Assembly: GCA_964402325.1 (NCBI GenBank)
Contig: CAYOBI010000024.1
Span: forward strand, 1 to 33,876
Direction: 5' to 3'
Source: Raineyella sp964402325
GTDB taxonomy: Bacteria; Actinomycetota; Actinomycetes; Propionibacteriales; Propionibacteriaceae
Length of the DNA stretch: 33,876 bases
A program made the position numbers and the translations under genes. This document shows positions 14,862-22,935 of this stretch, in pieces. Position 1 is the first letter of the stretch. Each line of letters opens with the position of its first letter. The notes below the pieces were generated by a model. The model searched no databases, was not told the origin of the DNA, and was given only the letters and a program-made list of their open reading frames with translations.

Positions 14862-16345
14862 CCGACCACGTCCCCCTCGACCAGGTCCCCCTGCTGGGCC
14901 GCCGCGCCGTCGTCGACGTCGTCGACCGGCCGGTCACCGCCCGGTTCGCTGCTCCGGCCCCGGCCCCGGAGACCACCGGCCCCGTCCTCCCGACCACGCC
15001 GGGTAGCCACCTGCCGCACGATCCGGGCGCCGTCGACTGGGGCGCCGTGGTGACCCTGCGCCGGCAGGCGGCCGCCGAGATCAGTGACCGCGTCCAGCAC
15101 CACCAGGACCAGTACGGCCGCACGATGCCCGACGCCGACCGCCGGCTGATGGGCCGCGCGGTGATCCGCCAGGTCGTCCGTGCCCATGCCGAACAACTCC
15201 AGGCCGCCGGCACCGCCCTGTGGGACCTCGACGACGAGGAGGCGTACGTCCGGGCGGTGTCCAGCGCCGTCTTCGGCTACGGCCGCCTCCAGCCGCTGTT
15301 CGAGCTCCCGACCGCCGAGAACATCGAGATCCACGGCTGTGACTCCGTCGTCGTGCAGTACGGCGACGGGCACCGGGAGGAGCACCCGCCGGTGGCGGAC
15401 TCCGACGAGGAGCTGGTCGAGGCGATCCGGTTCCTCGGCGAACAGGCCCGCCCCAGTCGGCCGTTCGACGACGCCCACCCGAGCATGACCCTGGCCCTCG
15501 GTGATCGGTTCCGGCTGCACGCCATCGGCTTCGGACTGTCCTTCCGCCCCTCGATCACCATCCGCCAGCACCTGCTCACCGACGTCACCCTGCCCGACCT
15601 GGTGGCCGGCGGGATGCTGCCGGAGGACCTCGCCCGCTACCTGCACGCCGCGGTGATGGGCCGGCGGTCCGTGGTCATCTCGGGCGACCAGGGCGCCGGC
15701 AAGACGACTCTGCTGCGGGCACTGATCGCGGCGATCCCGGCCAACGAGCGGTTCGGCACGATCGAGACCGACTACGAACTCCTCACCCACCTGCTGCCGC
15801 ACCGGCGCAACATGGTCGCCCTGCAGGCCCGGATCGGCCAGGGCGAGATGGTCAACGGCCGCCGGCTGGGCGAGGTGACGGTCGCCGACCTGGTCCCCGA
15901 GGCCCTCCGGCAGAACCTCTCCCGGATCATCGTGGGCGAGGTCCGCGGTGCCGAGGCCGGCGCGATGTTCGAGGCGATGCAGTCCGGGGCGGGCACCCTG
16001 TCGACGACGCACTCGCACTCGGCGTCCTCCACGATGGACCGGCTCGCCGCCCGGGTGGCGCAGGGCGGGGTGCTCACGGTCGACGAGGCCTACCGGCAGA
16101 TCGCTCACAACATCGACCTCTTCGTGCACCTGCGGCTGGTCGACGACACCTGGCGCGGTGGGGTACGCCGCCGCCTGGTCAGTGAGGTCCGGCAGGTCAC
16201 CGGGGCCCTGGAGAACGGCCGGCCGGTGACCCATCTGCTCTTCAACGCGCTGCCCACCAGCGTCACGCCGGCGGTCTTCGACCCCGAGCCGACGCTGAGT
16301 GCGGAACTCGAACGCTACCGCTCCGCCTGGCCGGGTGCCCGATGA
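14858..16345 (+). CDS. tadA: TadA/CpaF secretion ATPase
   Basis: A 495-residue type II/IV secretion ATPase that powers Flp pilus assembly at the inner membrane face. The first 110 residues are a variable Pro-rich linker and helical region. The N-terminal domain includes FGYGRLQPLFE and ENIEIHGCD. Walker A is SGDQGAGKTTLLRAL near residue 275, the Asp box includes TIETDYELLTHLLPHRRN, Walker B is LSRIIVGEVRGAEAGAM, and the His box is GTLSTTHSHSASSTMDRLA. All catalytic elements are intact. Its ATG overlaps the previous stop, and its stop overlaps tadB (ATGA both times), so the cluster is translated as one coupled unit. Confidence 0.93.
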   Translation: MTDHVPLDQVPLLGRRAVVDVVDRPVTARFAAPAPAPETTGPVLPTTPGSHLPHDPGAVDWGAVVTLRRQAAAEISDRVQHHQDQYGRTMPDADRRLMGRAVIRQVVRAHAEQLQAAGTALWDLDDEEAYVRAVSSAVFGYGRLQPLFELPTAENIEIHGCDSVVVQYGDGHREEHPPVADSDEELVEAIRFLGEQARPSRPFDDAHPSMTLALGDRFRLHAIGFGLSFRPSITIRQHLLTDVTLPDLVAGGMLPEDLARYLHAAVMGRRSVVISGDQGAGKTTLLRALIAAIPANERFGTIETDYELLTHLLPHRRNMVALQARIGQGEMVNGRRLGEVTVADLVPEALRQNLSRIIVGEVRGAEAGAMFEAMQSGAGTLSTTHSHSASSTMDRLAARVAQGGVLTVDEAYRQIAHNIDLFVHLRLVDDTWRGGVRRRLVSEVRQVTGALENGRPVTHLLFNALPTSVTPAVFDPEPTLSAELERYRSAWPGAR

Positions 16346-17223
16346 CCGCCGTGGTGGCGCTGCTCGGCGCCCTCCTCGCCGTCGGCGTGACGCTCGTCGT
16401 GGCCGGGGCGGTGCCGCGTGAGGCCGATCCCGCGGCCCGGACCGTCGGCCCGCGGACGTCCCTGTCGCAGCGCTGGGCCACCCTGACCCGCCGACCGGCC
16501 GGAGCCGCCGGCCGCCGCCGCGACGCCCGCCTGCTCGCCGCTGCGCTCGGCGGTCTGCTGGCGTACGCCGTCACGGGCTGGGTGGTCTGGCTGGCGATCG
16601 TCCCGCTCGCCGTGATCACCCTGCCGTACCTGCTCTCCGACCCGCCCGCCCCGACGATCGAGCAGCTCAGCGCCCTCGACCGCTGGGTGCACAGTCTGGT
16701 CGCGACGCTGCCCACCGGCCAGTCCATCGGCGACGCGATCCGGATGTCGCGCCGGACCGCCCCGGCGTTGCTCGCCCCGCACGTCGAACAGGTCGTCCGG
16801 CGGCTCGACCAGCGCTGGACCGTCCGCGACGCCCTGCGCGAGATGTCCGACGGCCTGGCCGTCCCGGAGGCCGACGCGGTCCTGGCCGCCCTCGGCCTGG
16901 CCGCCCACCGCGGCGGCACCGGGGCGACCGCGACCCTGGAGGCGCTGTCAGCGTCGATCCAGCAGACCCTGGCGGCGCTGCGCGAGATCGAGGCGGAGCG
17001 CGCCAAGCCGCGCATCGTCGTCCGCCAGGTCACCGCGATCACCCTCGGCATGCTGGCGATCGCCCTGCTCTTCGGGCGCGACTTCTTCGCCCCGTACGCC
17101 ACCCCGCTGGGGCAGGTGCTGCTGCTCGGACTGGTCGCCGCCTACCTCGGGTCGCTGGCGATGATGCGCCGACTGACCCGACCGCGACCGCGACAGCGGA
17201 TCCTCACCGGGGCGCTGTCATGA
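16342..17223 (+). CDS. tadB: TadB-like inner-membrane platform protein
   Basis: A 293-residue type II secretion F-domain protein. An N-terminal helix (VVALLGALLAVGVTLVVAG) and a helix pair at about 60-100 lead to the cytoplasmic four-helix T2SF region (ALDRWVHSLVATLPTGQSIG through REIEAERAKPRIVVRQ), and two C-terminal membrane helices close the protein. TadB and TadC form the membrane platform on which TadA acts. The order tadA-tadB-tadC is canonical, with four-base overlaps at both ends. Confidence 0.85.
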   Translation: MTAVVALLGALLAVGVTLVVAGAVPREADPAARTVGPRTSLSQRWATLTRRPAGAAGRRRDARLLAAALGGLLAYAVTGWVVWLAIVPLAVITLPYLLSDPPAPTIEQLSALDRWVHSLVATLPTGQSIGDAIRMSRRTAPALLAPHVEQVVRRLDQRWTVRDALREMSDGLAVPEADAVLAALGLAAHRGGTGATATLEALSASIQQTLAALREIEAERAKPRIVVRQVTAITLGMLAIALLFGRDFFAPYATPLGQVLLLGLVAAYLGSLAMMRRLTRPRPRQRILTGALS

Positions 17224-18164
17224 CCGCGCCCGCCTGGATCCTGGTCGTCGCGGTGCTCGGCGGCTGCGTCGGGCTGGGGGCCATCGTGCTGGTCCGCGGC
17301 CTGCGCCCGGCGGTCCCCACCCTGAAGGACGGCCTGGCCCTGCTCGACACCGGCCCGGCCGCCGCCGCGCTCGACCTCACCGGCAACTCCGCCCCCGGAT
17401 CGGGGGCCGACCTGACTGATCGGGGCTCCCGGCTCGACCGGCTCGGCCGCTGGCTGGAGACCCACCCGCTGACCCCGCTCTCCGTTGCCCAGCGGCGTGC
17501 GCTCGACGCGCGGGGCGTGCCGGTGGCCGAGTTCATGTCGGAGAAGGTGGCATACGCCCTGATCGGTGCGGTAACGCCCGGCGTCGTCGCCGGCTGCGTC
17601 GGGTTCCTCGCCGGCTGGACGCCACTGGTGCCGATCGGGGTTGCGGTGGGCGGCGCCGTGGTGGGCTGGTTCCTGCCCGACCTGAGCCTGCGTCGCCGGG
17701 CTCCCGCCGCCCGTCAGGACCTCGCGGAGGCCCTGTTCACCTACTTCGACCTGGTCACCCTCGAGCGGTTGGCGAACCGGTCGGCCACCCAGTCCCTCGC
17801 GGCGGCCGCCGCGGTGTCGGATGCGCCGCTGTTCGTGCAGATCCGGGCCGCCCTGGACCGGGCCCGGCTGGAGCAGCGCCCGCCGTACGCCCACCTGCGG
17901 GCCCTCGGGGCCCATCTGGAGCTGCCCGAACTGGCCGACATCGCCGACGTGATGCAGATGGAGGAGTCGGGTGCCTCGCTCACCGGGGCACTGCGGGCCC
18001 GGGTCCGCGAACTGCGCGATGCCCACCTCAGCTCCCAGAAGATCGCCGCGACGAAGATCTCCGAGCAGATGACCGTGTTCATGGTCGTGCCATCGATGGT
18101 CTTCGCCCTCGTCTTCCTCGTGCCTCCGTTGCTCCGCCTGACCGGCGACGGAGGTGCCCCATGA
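17220..18164 (+). CDS. tadC: TadC-like inner-membrane platform protein
   Basis: A 314-residue F-domain protein paralogous to TadB. It has an N-terminal membrane helix (AWILVVAVLGGCVGLGAIVL), a helix pair near 120-155, a cytoplasmic helical bundle containing EALFTYFDLVTLERLANRS and ELADIADVMQMEESGASL, and a last helix (VVPSMVFALVFLVPPLL). It starts inside the tadB stop. A second ATG overlaps its own stop at 18161, but the real next gene, the pilin, begins 24 bases later behind an AAAGGA ribosome site. Confidence 0.85.
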   Translation: MTAPAWILVVAVLGGCVGLGAIVLVRGLRPAVPTLKDGLALLDTGPAAAALDLTGNSAPGSGADLTDRGSRLDRLGRWLETHPLTPLSVAQRRALDARGVPVAEFMSEKVAYALIGAVTPGVVAGCVGFLAGWTPLVPIGVAVGGAVVGWFLPDLSLRRRAPAARQDLAEALFTYFDLVTLERLANRSATQSLAAAAAVSDAPLFVQIRAALDRARLEQRPPYAHLRALGAHLELPELADIADVMQMEESGASLTGALRARVRELRDAHLSSQKIAATKISEQMTVFMVVPSMVFALVFLVPPLLRLTGDGGAP

Positions 18165-18188
18165 TCGACCGACCCGAAAGGAACCCCG

Positions 18189-18371
18189 ATGAAAGCCCTC
18201 ACCTCACTGGCGATGATGCTCGTGCAGCTGACCACCGGCCCGCGGATCCGCGACGAACGCGGCCTGTCCCAGAGCACCGAGAACGCGATTCTGCTGGCCG
18301 GGGCAGTCGCCGTCGCGACCGTCGTGATCACCGCGGTCACCGCGTACGTGCGGGGACACATGCCCACCTGA
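18189..18371 (+). CDS. Flp/Tad pilin precursor
   Basis: A 60-residue prepilin: a short basic leader ending DERG, then LSQSTENAILLAGAVAVATV, one long hydrophobic helix, and a tiny tail. Prepilin peptidase should cut after Gly25. The conserved glutamate (Glu31) is at +6 instead of the usual +5 and is followed by Asn instead of Tyr, so either the cut site shifts or this is a variant. The ATG at 18189 has AAAGGA about 7 bases upstream, the strongest ribosome site in the operon, as expected for the abundant subunit. Its TGA overlaps a CTG that appears to start the next gene. Confidence 0.82.
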   Translation: MKALTSLAMMLVQLTTGPRIRDERGLSQSTENAILLAGAVAVATVVITAVTAYVRGHMPT

Positions 18372-18733
18372 GGCCGACCGACCAGCGCGGCTACACCGAG
18401 AGCCTGCAGTGGGCACTGCTGTGGCCCGTGGTGATGCTCGTCGTGCTCGGCACGGTCCAGCTGGGGGTGTGGTGGCACGCCCGGCTCACCCTCGGCGCGG
18501 CGGCCGCCACCGCGGCCGACCTGCTCAGCGTCGAAGCGGCGAGCGTGGCGACGGCCGAGTCGGCGGCCCTGCGCGTCGCCGCCTCGGGTGGGGTCGAGTC
18601 CGTCACCGTCAGCGCCCGGCGCGGCCCCCGGCAGGTGGACGTCGTGGTGCGGGGGACCGCGCCGCTGGTGATCGACCTGGGCCTGTCCCGGCTCGAGGTC
18701 AGTGCCTCCGCGCCCCGGGAGGTGGCCCGATGA
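18368..18733 (+). CDS. tadE: TadE-like pseudopilin with probable CTG start
   Basis: A 121-residue TadE-like minor pilin. After a short basic leader with Gly8 comes YTESLQWALLWPVVMLVVLG, a single hydrophobic helix, then a soluble domain that begins VWWHARLTLGAAAATAADLL. No ATG, GTG or TTG in this frame lies between the distant 18161 and the helix interior. The CTG at 18368-18370 overlaps the pilin TGA by four bases, copying the ATGA couplings used elsewhere in the operon, and gives the expected leader length. The helix-leading glutamate is replaced by Gln14. Beginning at the 18161 ATG would instead add about 69 low-information residues read through the pilin gene. Confidence 0.72.
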   Translation: MRPTDQRGYTESLQWALLWPVVMLVVLGTVQLGVWWHARLTLGAAAATAADLLSVEAASVATAESAALRVAASGGVESVTVSARRGPRQVDVVVRGTAPLVIDLGLSRLEVSASAPREVAR

Positions 18734-19149
18734 GACGGCCCGTGACGGATCGCGGCGCGGTCGCCGTGGAGACGGTCCTGCTGGTTCCGGCCCTGATGAT
18801 GCTCGTCGGCCTCGTCGTCGGCGGGGCCCGGATCTGGACCGCCCGGGCCAGCGTCGACGAGGCGGCCCACCGGGCGGCGCGGACCGCGACCGCCGTCTCC
18901 GATGTGCGGACCTCCGCCCGGTTCGCCGAGGAGTCCGGCCGGGCCAACCTCACCGACCTGCCCTGCCGGAGCTCGTCGGTCAGTGTCGACGTGGCCGCCC
19001 TGCACCGCCCACCCGGCACGCCGGGCACCGTTCGGGCCACCGTCGCGTGCACCGTCGCGCTCGGCGACCTGGTCGTGCCGGGCCTGCCCGGAGAACTGAC
19101 CCTGCAGGGCAGCGCCGCCAGCGTCGTCGACAGGTACAGGGGACGATGA
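18730..19149 (+). CDS. second TadE/TadF-like pseudopilin
   Basis: A 139-residue protein with the class III prepilin-like N-terminus RG-AVAVE-TVLLVPALMMLV (Glu at the standard +5), one hydrophobic helix, then a soluble domain with a VDEAAHRAARTATAV helix and two cysteines (one in LPCRSSS, one in VACTVALGD) that could form a disulfide outside the membrane. TadE and TadF are minor pilins thought to prime or tip the pilus. The start overlaps the tadE stop by four bases, and its own stop overlaps the next gene. Confidence 0.8.
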   Translation: MRRPVTDRGAVAVETVLLVPALMMLVGLVVGGARIWTARASVDEAAHRAARTATAVSDVRTSARFAEESGRANLTDLPCRSSSVSVDVAALHRPPGTPGTVRATVACTVALGDLVVPGLPGELTLQGSAASVVDRYRGR

Positions 19150-21899
19150 TGAGGATCGTACGAGGGCTGTTCGCCCTGGCCGTGCTGGCCGGGTCGGTGC
19201 TGGTGGCCCCCTGGCTGCTGGTCTCCTGGGGCCGCTATCCGGCCCCCGGCGAGCTCGGCCCGGACCGGTTGCTGCTGGTGCCCGACGACGGGCGCGTGTT
19301 GTTGTGGCTGCTCACCGGCCTGGGGTGGACGGTCTGGCTGTTGTTCACCCTGTCCGTGGCTGCGGAGGTCGTCGGGACCTTCGGCGGCCGTTCGGTACGG
19401 CTGCCCGGGCTGCGCTGGATGCAGCTGGCGTCCGGGACGCTGTTGCTCGCCGTGCTGGTGATGCTCGGCGCCGGCCAGTGGGAGGACCCGACCGGGGGGC
19501 CCGGGGACCTCGGCGGCCCGGCTCCCGCGGTCGCCGTGGCGGTGGCGTACGCGGCTCCGGCCGATCCGGTCGAACGGGACGCCCCGGCGACGACGGAGAC
19601 CCCGGTGGCAGAGCAGGAATCGGTCGAGGCCGCCGCGCCGGAGCCGGCCCGTCCCGAGACGTTCGAGTACCGGGTGCAGCGCGGCGACGACCTGTGGACC
19701 CTCGCCGAGACCCACCTCGGCGACGGTCTGGAGTGGCGCCGGATCCGTGACCTCAATCCGCAACTGCTGCGGCACGACCCGGACCACCTCGAGGTCGGCT
19801 GGGTCCTCACCCTGCCCCTGCCGGCGACCGCCGAGACGAGTCCACCCGAACCCGCCCCCGAGGCCGAGGCGCCAGCCCCGGCGGTCGAGGCGGAGCCGGC
19901 TCCGGTGACCCCCGCGGATCCGGCGCCGACGGCCGAGGCCGCGGTCGACCCGGACCGGGAACGGAGCGTGGCTCTGGGCGGCATCGGTGCCCTGGCCGCC
20001 GCCGGGATCGTCGCCGGACTCGCCGGCCGGCGACACCTCCAGCTCGTCCAACGGCCGGTGGGCCGGGTGCCGCAACGCCCCGGCGAGGGCGCCGAGCGCT
20101 TGCGGACCGCGCTGCTGGCCACCGGCGTGCCGGCCGAGGTCGAGGTGGTCGAGTGGGCCGTGCACATGGTCGCTCGTCACGCCCTGCGCACCGGCAACCT
20201 TCCCGCGCTGGACCGGCTCCGGGTCGGGCGCACCGAGGTGGAGTTCGTCTGGGACCGGGACCGCGAGGAGGGCGCCGACGAGTGGATCGCCGGCCCCCCG
20301 CCGCCGTTCGCCCGCACCGGGTGGTCGTGGGTGGTCGCCCGCGCCGAGGTCGTGGCGGACCGGGCCGGCTCGCCGGGGGAGGAGCTGCTGCGCCCCTGGC
20401 CCACCCTGGTGTCGCTGGGGACGGGCGAGAACGACGACACCTACCTGGTCGACCTCGAGCGCTGGGGCCGCCTCAGCGTCCAGGCCGACAGCGCCGAACG
20501 GGCCGGGGAGATCCTCACCTCGTACGTCCTGGACCTGGTCACCGGCAGCTGGGCCGGGGCCGCCCGGGTGGTCGTGGTGGGCGACGACGGGGGACTGGTC
20601 GACACCAGTGGCGTCGAGCACGTCCGCCGCGTCGACGACCTGGACGACATCATCACCACCTGGGAGGCCACCACCGCCACCCAGCAGTCCCTGGTCGCCG
20701 TCGCGGACGCCCCCGTCCCGGTGCTGCGGCTCGACCCCGACTTCGCCGAGGCCTGGTCGCCCCAGGTCGTGGTCCTGCTGGCCGACATCACCCCGGCCCA
20801 GCGACGGCGCCTCGGTGACCGTTTCGCCCGTACGCACCGCGGACCGATCGTGCTGGTCTCCGAACATCCCGGGGGCGAGGCGTCGCTGCTGGTCGACGAG
20901 TCACCGCTGCGGGCCCGGTTCGAACCGGCCGGGCTCGCCCTCACCCCGCAACGGGTCGCCCGGCGGACCCGGGACGAGGTCGTCGAGCTGCACCGGATCA
21001 CCGCCCCCGATGCCCTGGTCTCGGCCCCCTGGGCCGGCGGCCACGATGTCGCCACGTCCAGCACCTCGCCTTCCGCGACCCTGCCTTTCGCCACACTGGT
21101 CACTACCGCGACGCCGACCCTCGTCGAGGAGGAGCCCCCGATGTCAGACGACCCGAGGCTCCTGCTGCTGGGCCCGATCGAACTCGAGGGCGCCCGCGGC
21201 GCCCAGCCCAGCCGTGCTCCACGGCAGTGCCTGGAGTACTGCGCCTGGCTGCTCGAGCACCCCAACGCCACCTCGGTGGAGATGGCCCGTGCCCTGCTGG
21301 TCGCCGAGAGCACCCGGCGGTCCAACATGAGCCGGCTGCGCGGCTGGCTCGGCACCTCGGCCGACGGCCGGCCGTACCTGCCGGAGGCCTACTCGGGCCG
21401 GATCCGGCTGCACCCGGCGGTTCGGTCCGACTGGCAGGAGGTGCAGGTGCTCCTCGGCCGCGGCATCCCGCAGACCAGCAGCGCCACCCTGGCCGCCATC
21501 CTCGACCTGGTCCGCGGCGCCCCACTGGCCGACGCCCCGCCCGGCGACTGGACCTGGGCGGAGGAACTGCGGATCGAGTCCGCTTGCGCCGTCCGGGACG
21601 TCGCCGACGAACTCGCCGGCCGGGCCCTCGACGAGCAGGACCTCGATCTCGCCAAGTGGGCGATCGGCCGCGGCCTGGTCGCGGCACCGGCCGACGAACT
21701 GCTGCTCCGGCGCCTGCTGGTCGCCGAGCACCGGTCCGGCAACACCCGCGGGGTCGAACGACTGGTCTTCACCCTCAACAAGCAGGCCCACACCCTCGGC
21801 ATCGACCTGCTGCCCGAGACGGTCATCACCATGCAGGAGGTCCTCGAGGGCGGCATCCGGATCCGTACGGCGGGAGGGCCGCGCCGGGCGGCCGTCTGA
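19146..21899 (+). CDS. membrane protein with LysM and SARP/BTAD regulator domains
   Basis: A 917-residue last gene of the Tad operon. Three membrane helices (about 7-27, 51-74, 94-110) are followed by an Ala/Pro/Glu linker, a LysM module at about 172-225 (YRVQRGDDLWTLAETHLG ... DLNPQLL), a second acidic Pro/Ala linker, a fourth helix (about 273-295), and a long soluble region. From residue 666 the protein reads like a SARP regulator: a wHTH-like part (RLLLLGPIELEG, then TRRSNMSRLRGWLG), then a bacterial transcriptional activator (BTAD) helical domain. Predicted topology puts LysM outside and BTAD inside, suggesting a wall-sensing regulator or scaffold. Similar LysM-BTAD proteins are known near actinobacterial Tad genes; their function is not established to my knowledge. 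Confidence 0.8.
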   Translation: MMRIVRGLFALAVLAGSVLVAPWLLVSWGRYPAPGELGPDRLLLVPDDGRVLLWLLTGLGWTVWLLFTLSVAAEVVGTFGGRSVRLPGLRWMQLASGTLLLAVLVMLGAGQWEDPTGGPGDLGGPAPAVAVAVAYAAPADPVERDAPATTETPVAEQESVEAAAPEPARPETFEYRVQRGDDLWTLAETHLGDGLEWRRIRDLNPQLLRHDPDHLEVGWVLTLPLPATAETSPPEPAPEAEAPAPAVEAEPAPVTPADPAPTAEAAVDPDRERSVALGGIGALAAAGIVAGLAGRRHLQLVQRPVGRVPQRPGEGAERLRTALLATGVPAEVEVVEWAVHMVARHALRTGNLPALDRLRVGRTEVEFVWDRDREEGADEWIAGPPPPFARTGWSWVVARAEVVADRAGSPGEELLRPWPTLVSLGTGENDDTYLVDLERWGRLSVQADSAERAGEILTSYVLDLVTGSWAGAARVVVVGDDGGLVDTSGVEHVRRVDDLDDIITTWEATTATQQSLVAVADAPVPVLRLDPDFAEAWSPQVVVLLADITPAQRRRLGDRFARTHRGPIVLVSEHPGGEASLLVDESPLRARFEPAGLALTPQRVARRTRDEVVELHRITAPDALVSAPWAGGHDVATSSTSPSATLPFATLVTTATPTLVEEEPPMSDDPRLLLLGPIELEGARGAQPSRAPRQCLEYCAWLLEHPNATSVEMARALLVAESTRRSNMSRLRGWLGTSADGRPYLPEAYSGRIRLHPAVRSDWQEVQVLLGRGIPQTSSATLAAILDLVRGAPLADAPPGDWTWAEELRIESACAVRDVADELAGRALDEQDLDLAKWAIGRGLVAAPADELLLRRLLVAEHRSGNTRGVERLVFTLNKQAHTLGIDLLPETVITMQEVLEGGIRIRTAGGPRRAAV
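21126..21143 (+). promoter_or_regulatory. strong internal ribosome site and in-frame ATG
   Basis: GAGGAGGAG (21126-21134) lies six bases before an in-frame ATG (21141) exactly at the boundary before the SARP-like wHTH/BTAD part. Initiation here would make a soluble 252-residue regulator from the 3' part of the LysM gene. Glu-Glu-Glu codons can give this pattern by chance, but the spacing and domain boundary are apt. Confidence 0.45.
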
Positions 21900-21900
21900 G

Positions 21901-21975
21901 GCCCCGCCTGCAGGGGCGTACGGATCGGCTGACAGCCGCCCCGTCGCGTGACGATCATGAGATCAACCCGTCACG
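21901..21975. promoter_or_regulatory. cluster of palindromes between Tad and E1 operons
   Basis: Three inverted repeats fill the 90-base gap: GCCCC/GGGGC (21901-21917), CGGCTG-A-CAGCCG (21926-21938) and CGTGACG/CGTCACG (21947-21953 with 21969-21975). The first may terminate the Tad transcript. The others look like operator half-sites for the dehydrogenase operon. No regulator can be assigned. Confidence 0.45.
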
Positions 21976-21989
21976 ACCGGAGGTCAATG

Positions 21990-22934
21990 ATGACCGACAA
22001 CGTCAGTGGGCCGTCGCAGCTACCCGACGCCAGCGTACGGCTCGATCTCTACTCCACGATGGTGCTGGCTCGCACCTATGAACTCGCGATCCAGCGCGAG
22101 TACCACGCCGACAAGGGCCCCGGCTTCGACATCGGCAAGGGCCTGGTGCCCGGCGAGATGCACCTCGCCGCCGGCCAGGAACCCGTCGCCGCCGGGGTCT
22201 GCGCCCACCTCACCACCGACGACGCCGTCACCGCCACCCACCGNNNNNNNNNNNNNNNNNNNNNNNNNNNNNNNNNNNNNNNNNNNNNNNNNNNNNNNNN
22301 NNNNNNNNNNNNNNNNNNNNNNNNNNNNNNNNNNNNNNNNNNNGGCCAGGCGTACGCCTTCAAGGTCCGCGGCACCCGCAACGTCGCCGTCGCCGTCACC
22401 GGTGAGGGCGCCGCCAACCAGGGCGCCTTCCATGAGTCGCTCAACCTCGCCGCGCTGTGGAAACTGCCGGTCGTCTTCGTCGTGGAGGACAACGCCTGGG
22501 GCATCTCGGTGCCGCGCAGCGCCTCGACCGCCGTGGCCTCCAACGCCGTCCGCGCAGCGGCGTACGGCATCCCGGGCGTCCGGGTCGAGGACAACGACGT
22601 GGACGCGGTCTACGCCGCCGCCGGGGAGGCGGTCGCCCGGGCCCGTGCCGGGGAGGGTCCGACCCTGCTCGAGGTCGCCACCCTGCGGATGCTGGGCCAC
22701 TTCGAGGGCGACGCGCAGGGCTACCGGCCCGAGCTCGCCGAGGTGGCGAGCCACGATCCCATCCCGGCGTACGCCCGGCGACTCCAGGACGCCGGGATCC
22801 TCGACCCGGCCGCGATCGACCGGGTCGCCGCCGACGCCACCGCTCGGGTCGAGGCCGCGATCACCTTCGCCAAGGAGAGCCCGCTGCCCGACCCGGCCGA
22901 GCTCCTGATGTACGCGTTCGCCGAGGAGGCCTGA
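21990..22934 (+). CDS. acetoin/pyruvate dehydrogenase E1 alpha (gapped)
   Basis: The TPP-dependent E1 alpha chain of a 2-oxo acid or acetoin dehydrogenase. The visible N-terminus has GEMHLAAGQEPVAAGVCAHL. After the gap come GEGAANQGAFHESLN and VVEDNAWGISVP, the TPP/Mg-binding motif, then LRMLGHFEGDAQGYRPE, which resembles AcoA (acetoin dehydrogenase) most closely. ATG 21990 is preferred over 21987 because GGAGG then has 6-base spacing. The 100-N gap interrupts codon 85. By comparison with AcoA about 58 residues are missing, including the THRGHG...GKGGSMH segment, so the true gap is near 175 bases. E1 beta starts one base after the stop. Confidence 0.85.
   Translation: MTDNVSGPSQLPDASVRLDLYSTMVLARTYELAIQREYHADKGPGFDIGKGLVPGEMHLAAGQEPVAAGVCAHLTTDDAVTATHXXXXXXXXXXXXXXXXXXXXXXXXXXXXXXXXXXGQAYAFKVRGTRNVAVAVTGEGAANQGAFHESLNLAALWKLPVVFVVEDNAWGISVPRSASTAVASNAVRAAAYGIPGVRVEDNDVDAVYAAAGEAVARARAGEGPTLLEVATLRMLGHFEGDAQGYRPELAEVASHDPIPAYARRLQDAGILDPAAIDRVAADATARVEAAITFAKESPLPDPAELLMYAFAEEA
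22244..22343. other. assembly gap, 100 N
   Basis: Exactly 100 undetermined bases, the conventional placeholder length, inside the E1-alpha gene. Frames on both sides agree across the placeholder, but family comparison suggests roughly 75 more bases are missing. Confidence 0.99.
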
Positions 22935-22935
22935 C

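Noticed and set aside
18161..18733. A 190-codon open frame starting at an ATG overlapping the tadC stop and containing the pilin gene in another frame
   Set aside because: The first 69 codons are Arg/Asp-rich shadow of the pilin gene with no domain. TadE similarity begins only after 18368.
18699..20867. Long minus-strand frame opposite the LysM/BTAD gene
   Set aside because: Low-complexity Arg/Gly/Gln composition, no start signals, and the plus-strand product has recognisable domains.
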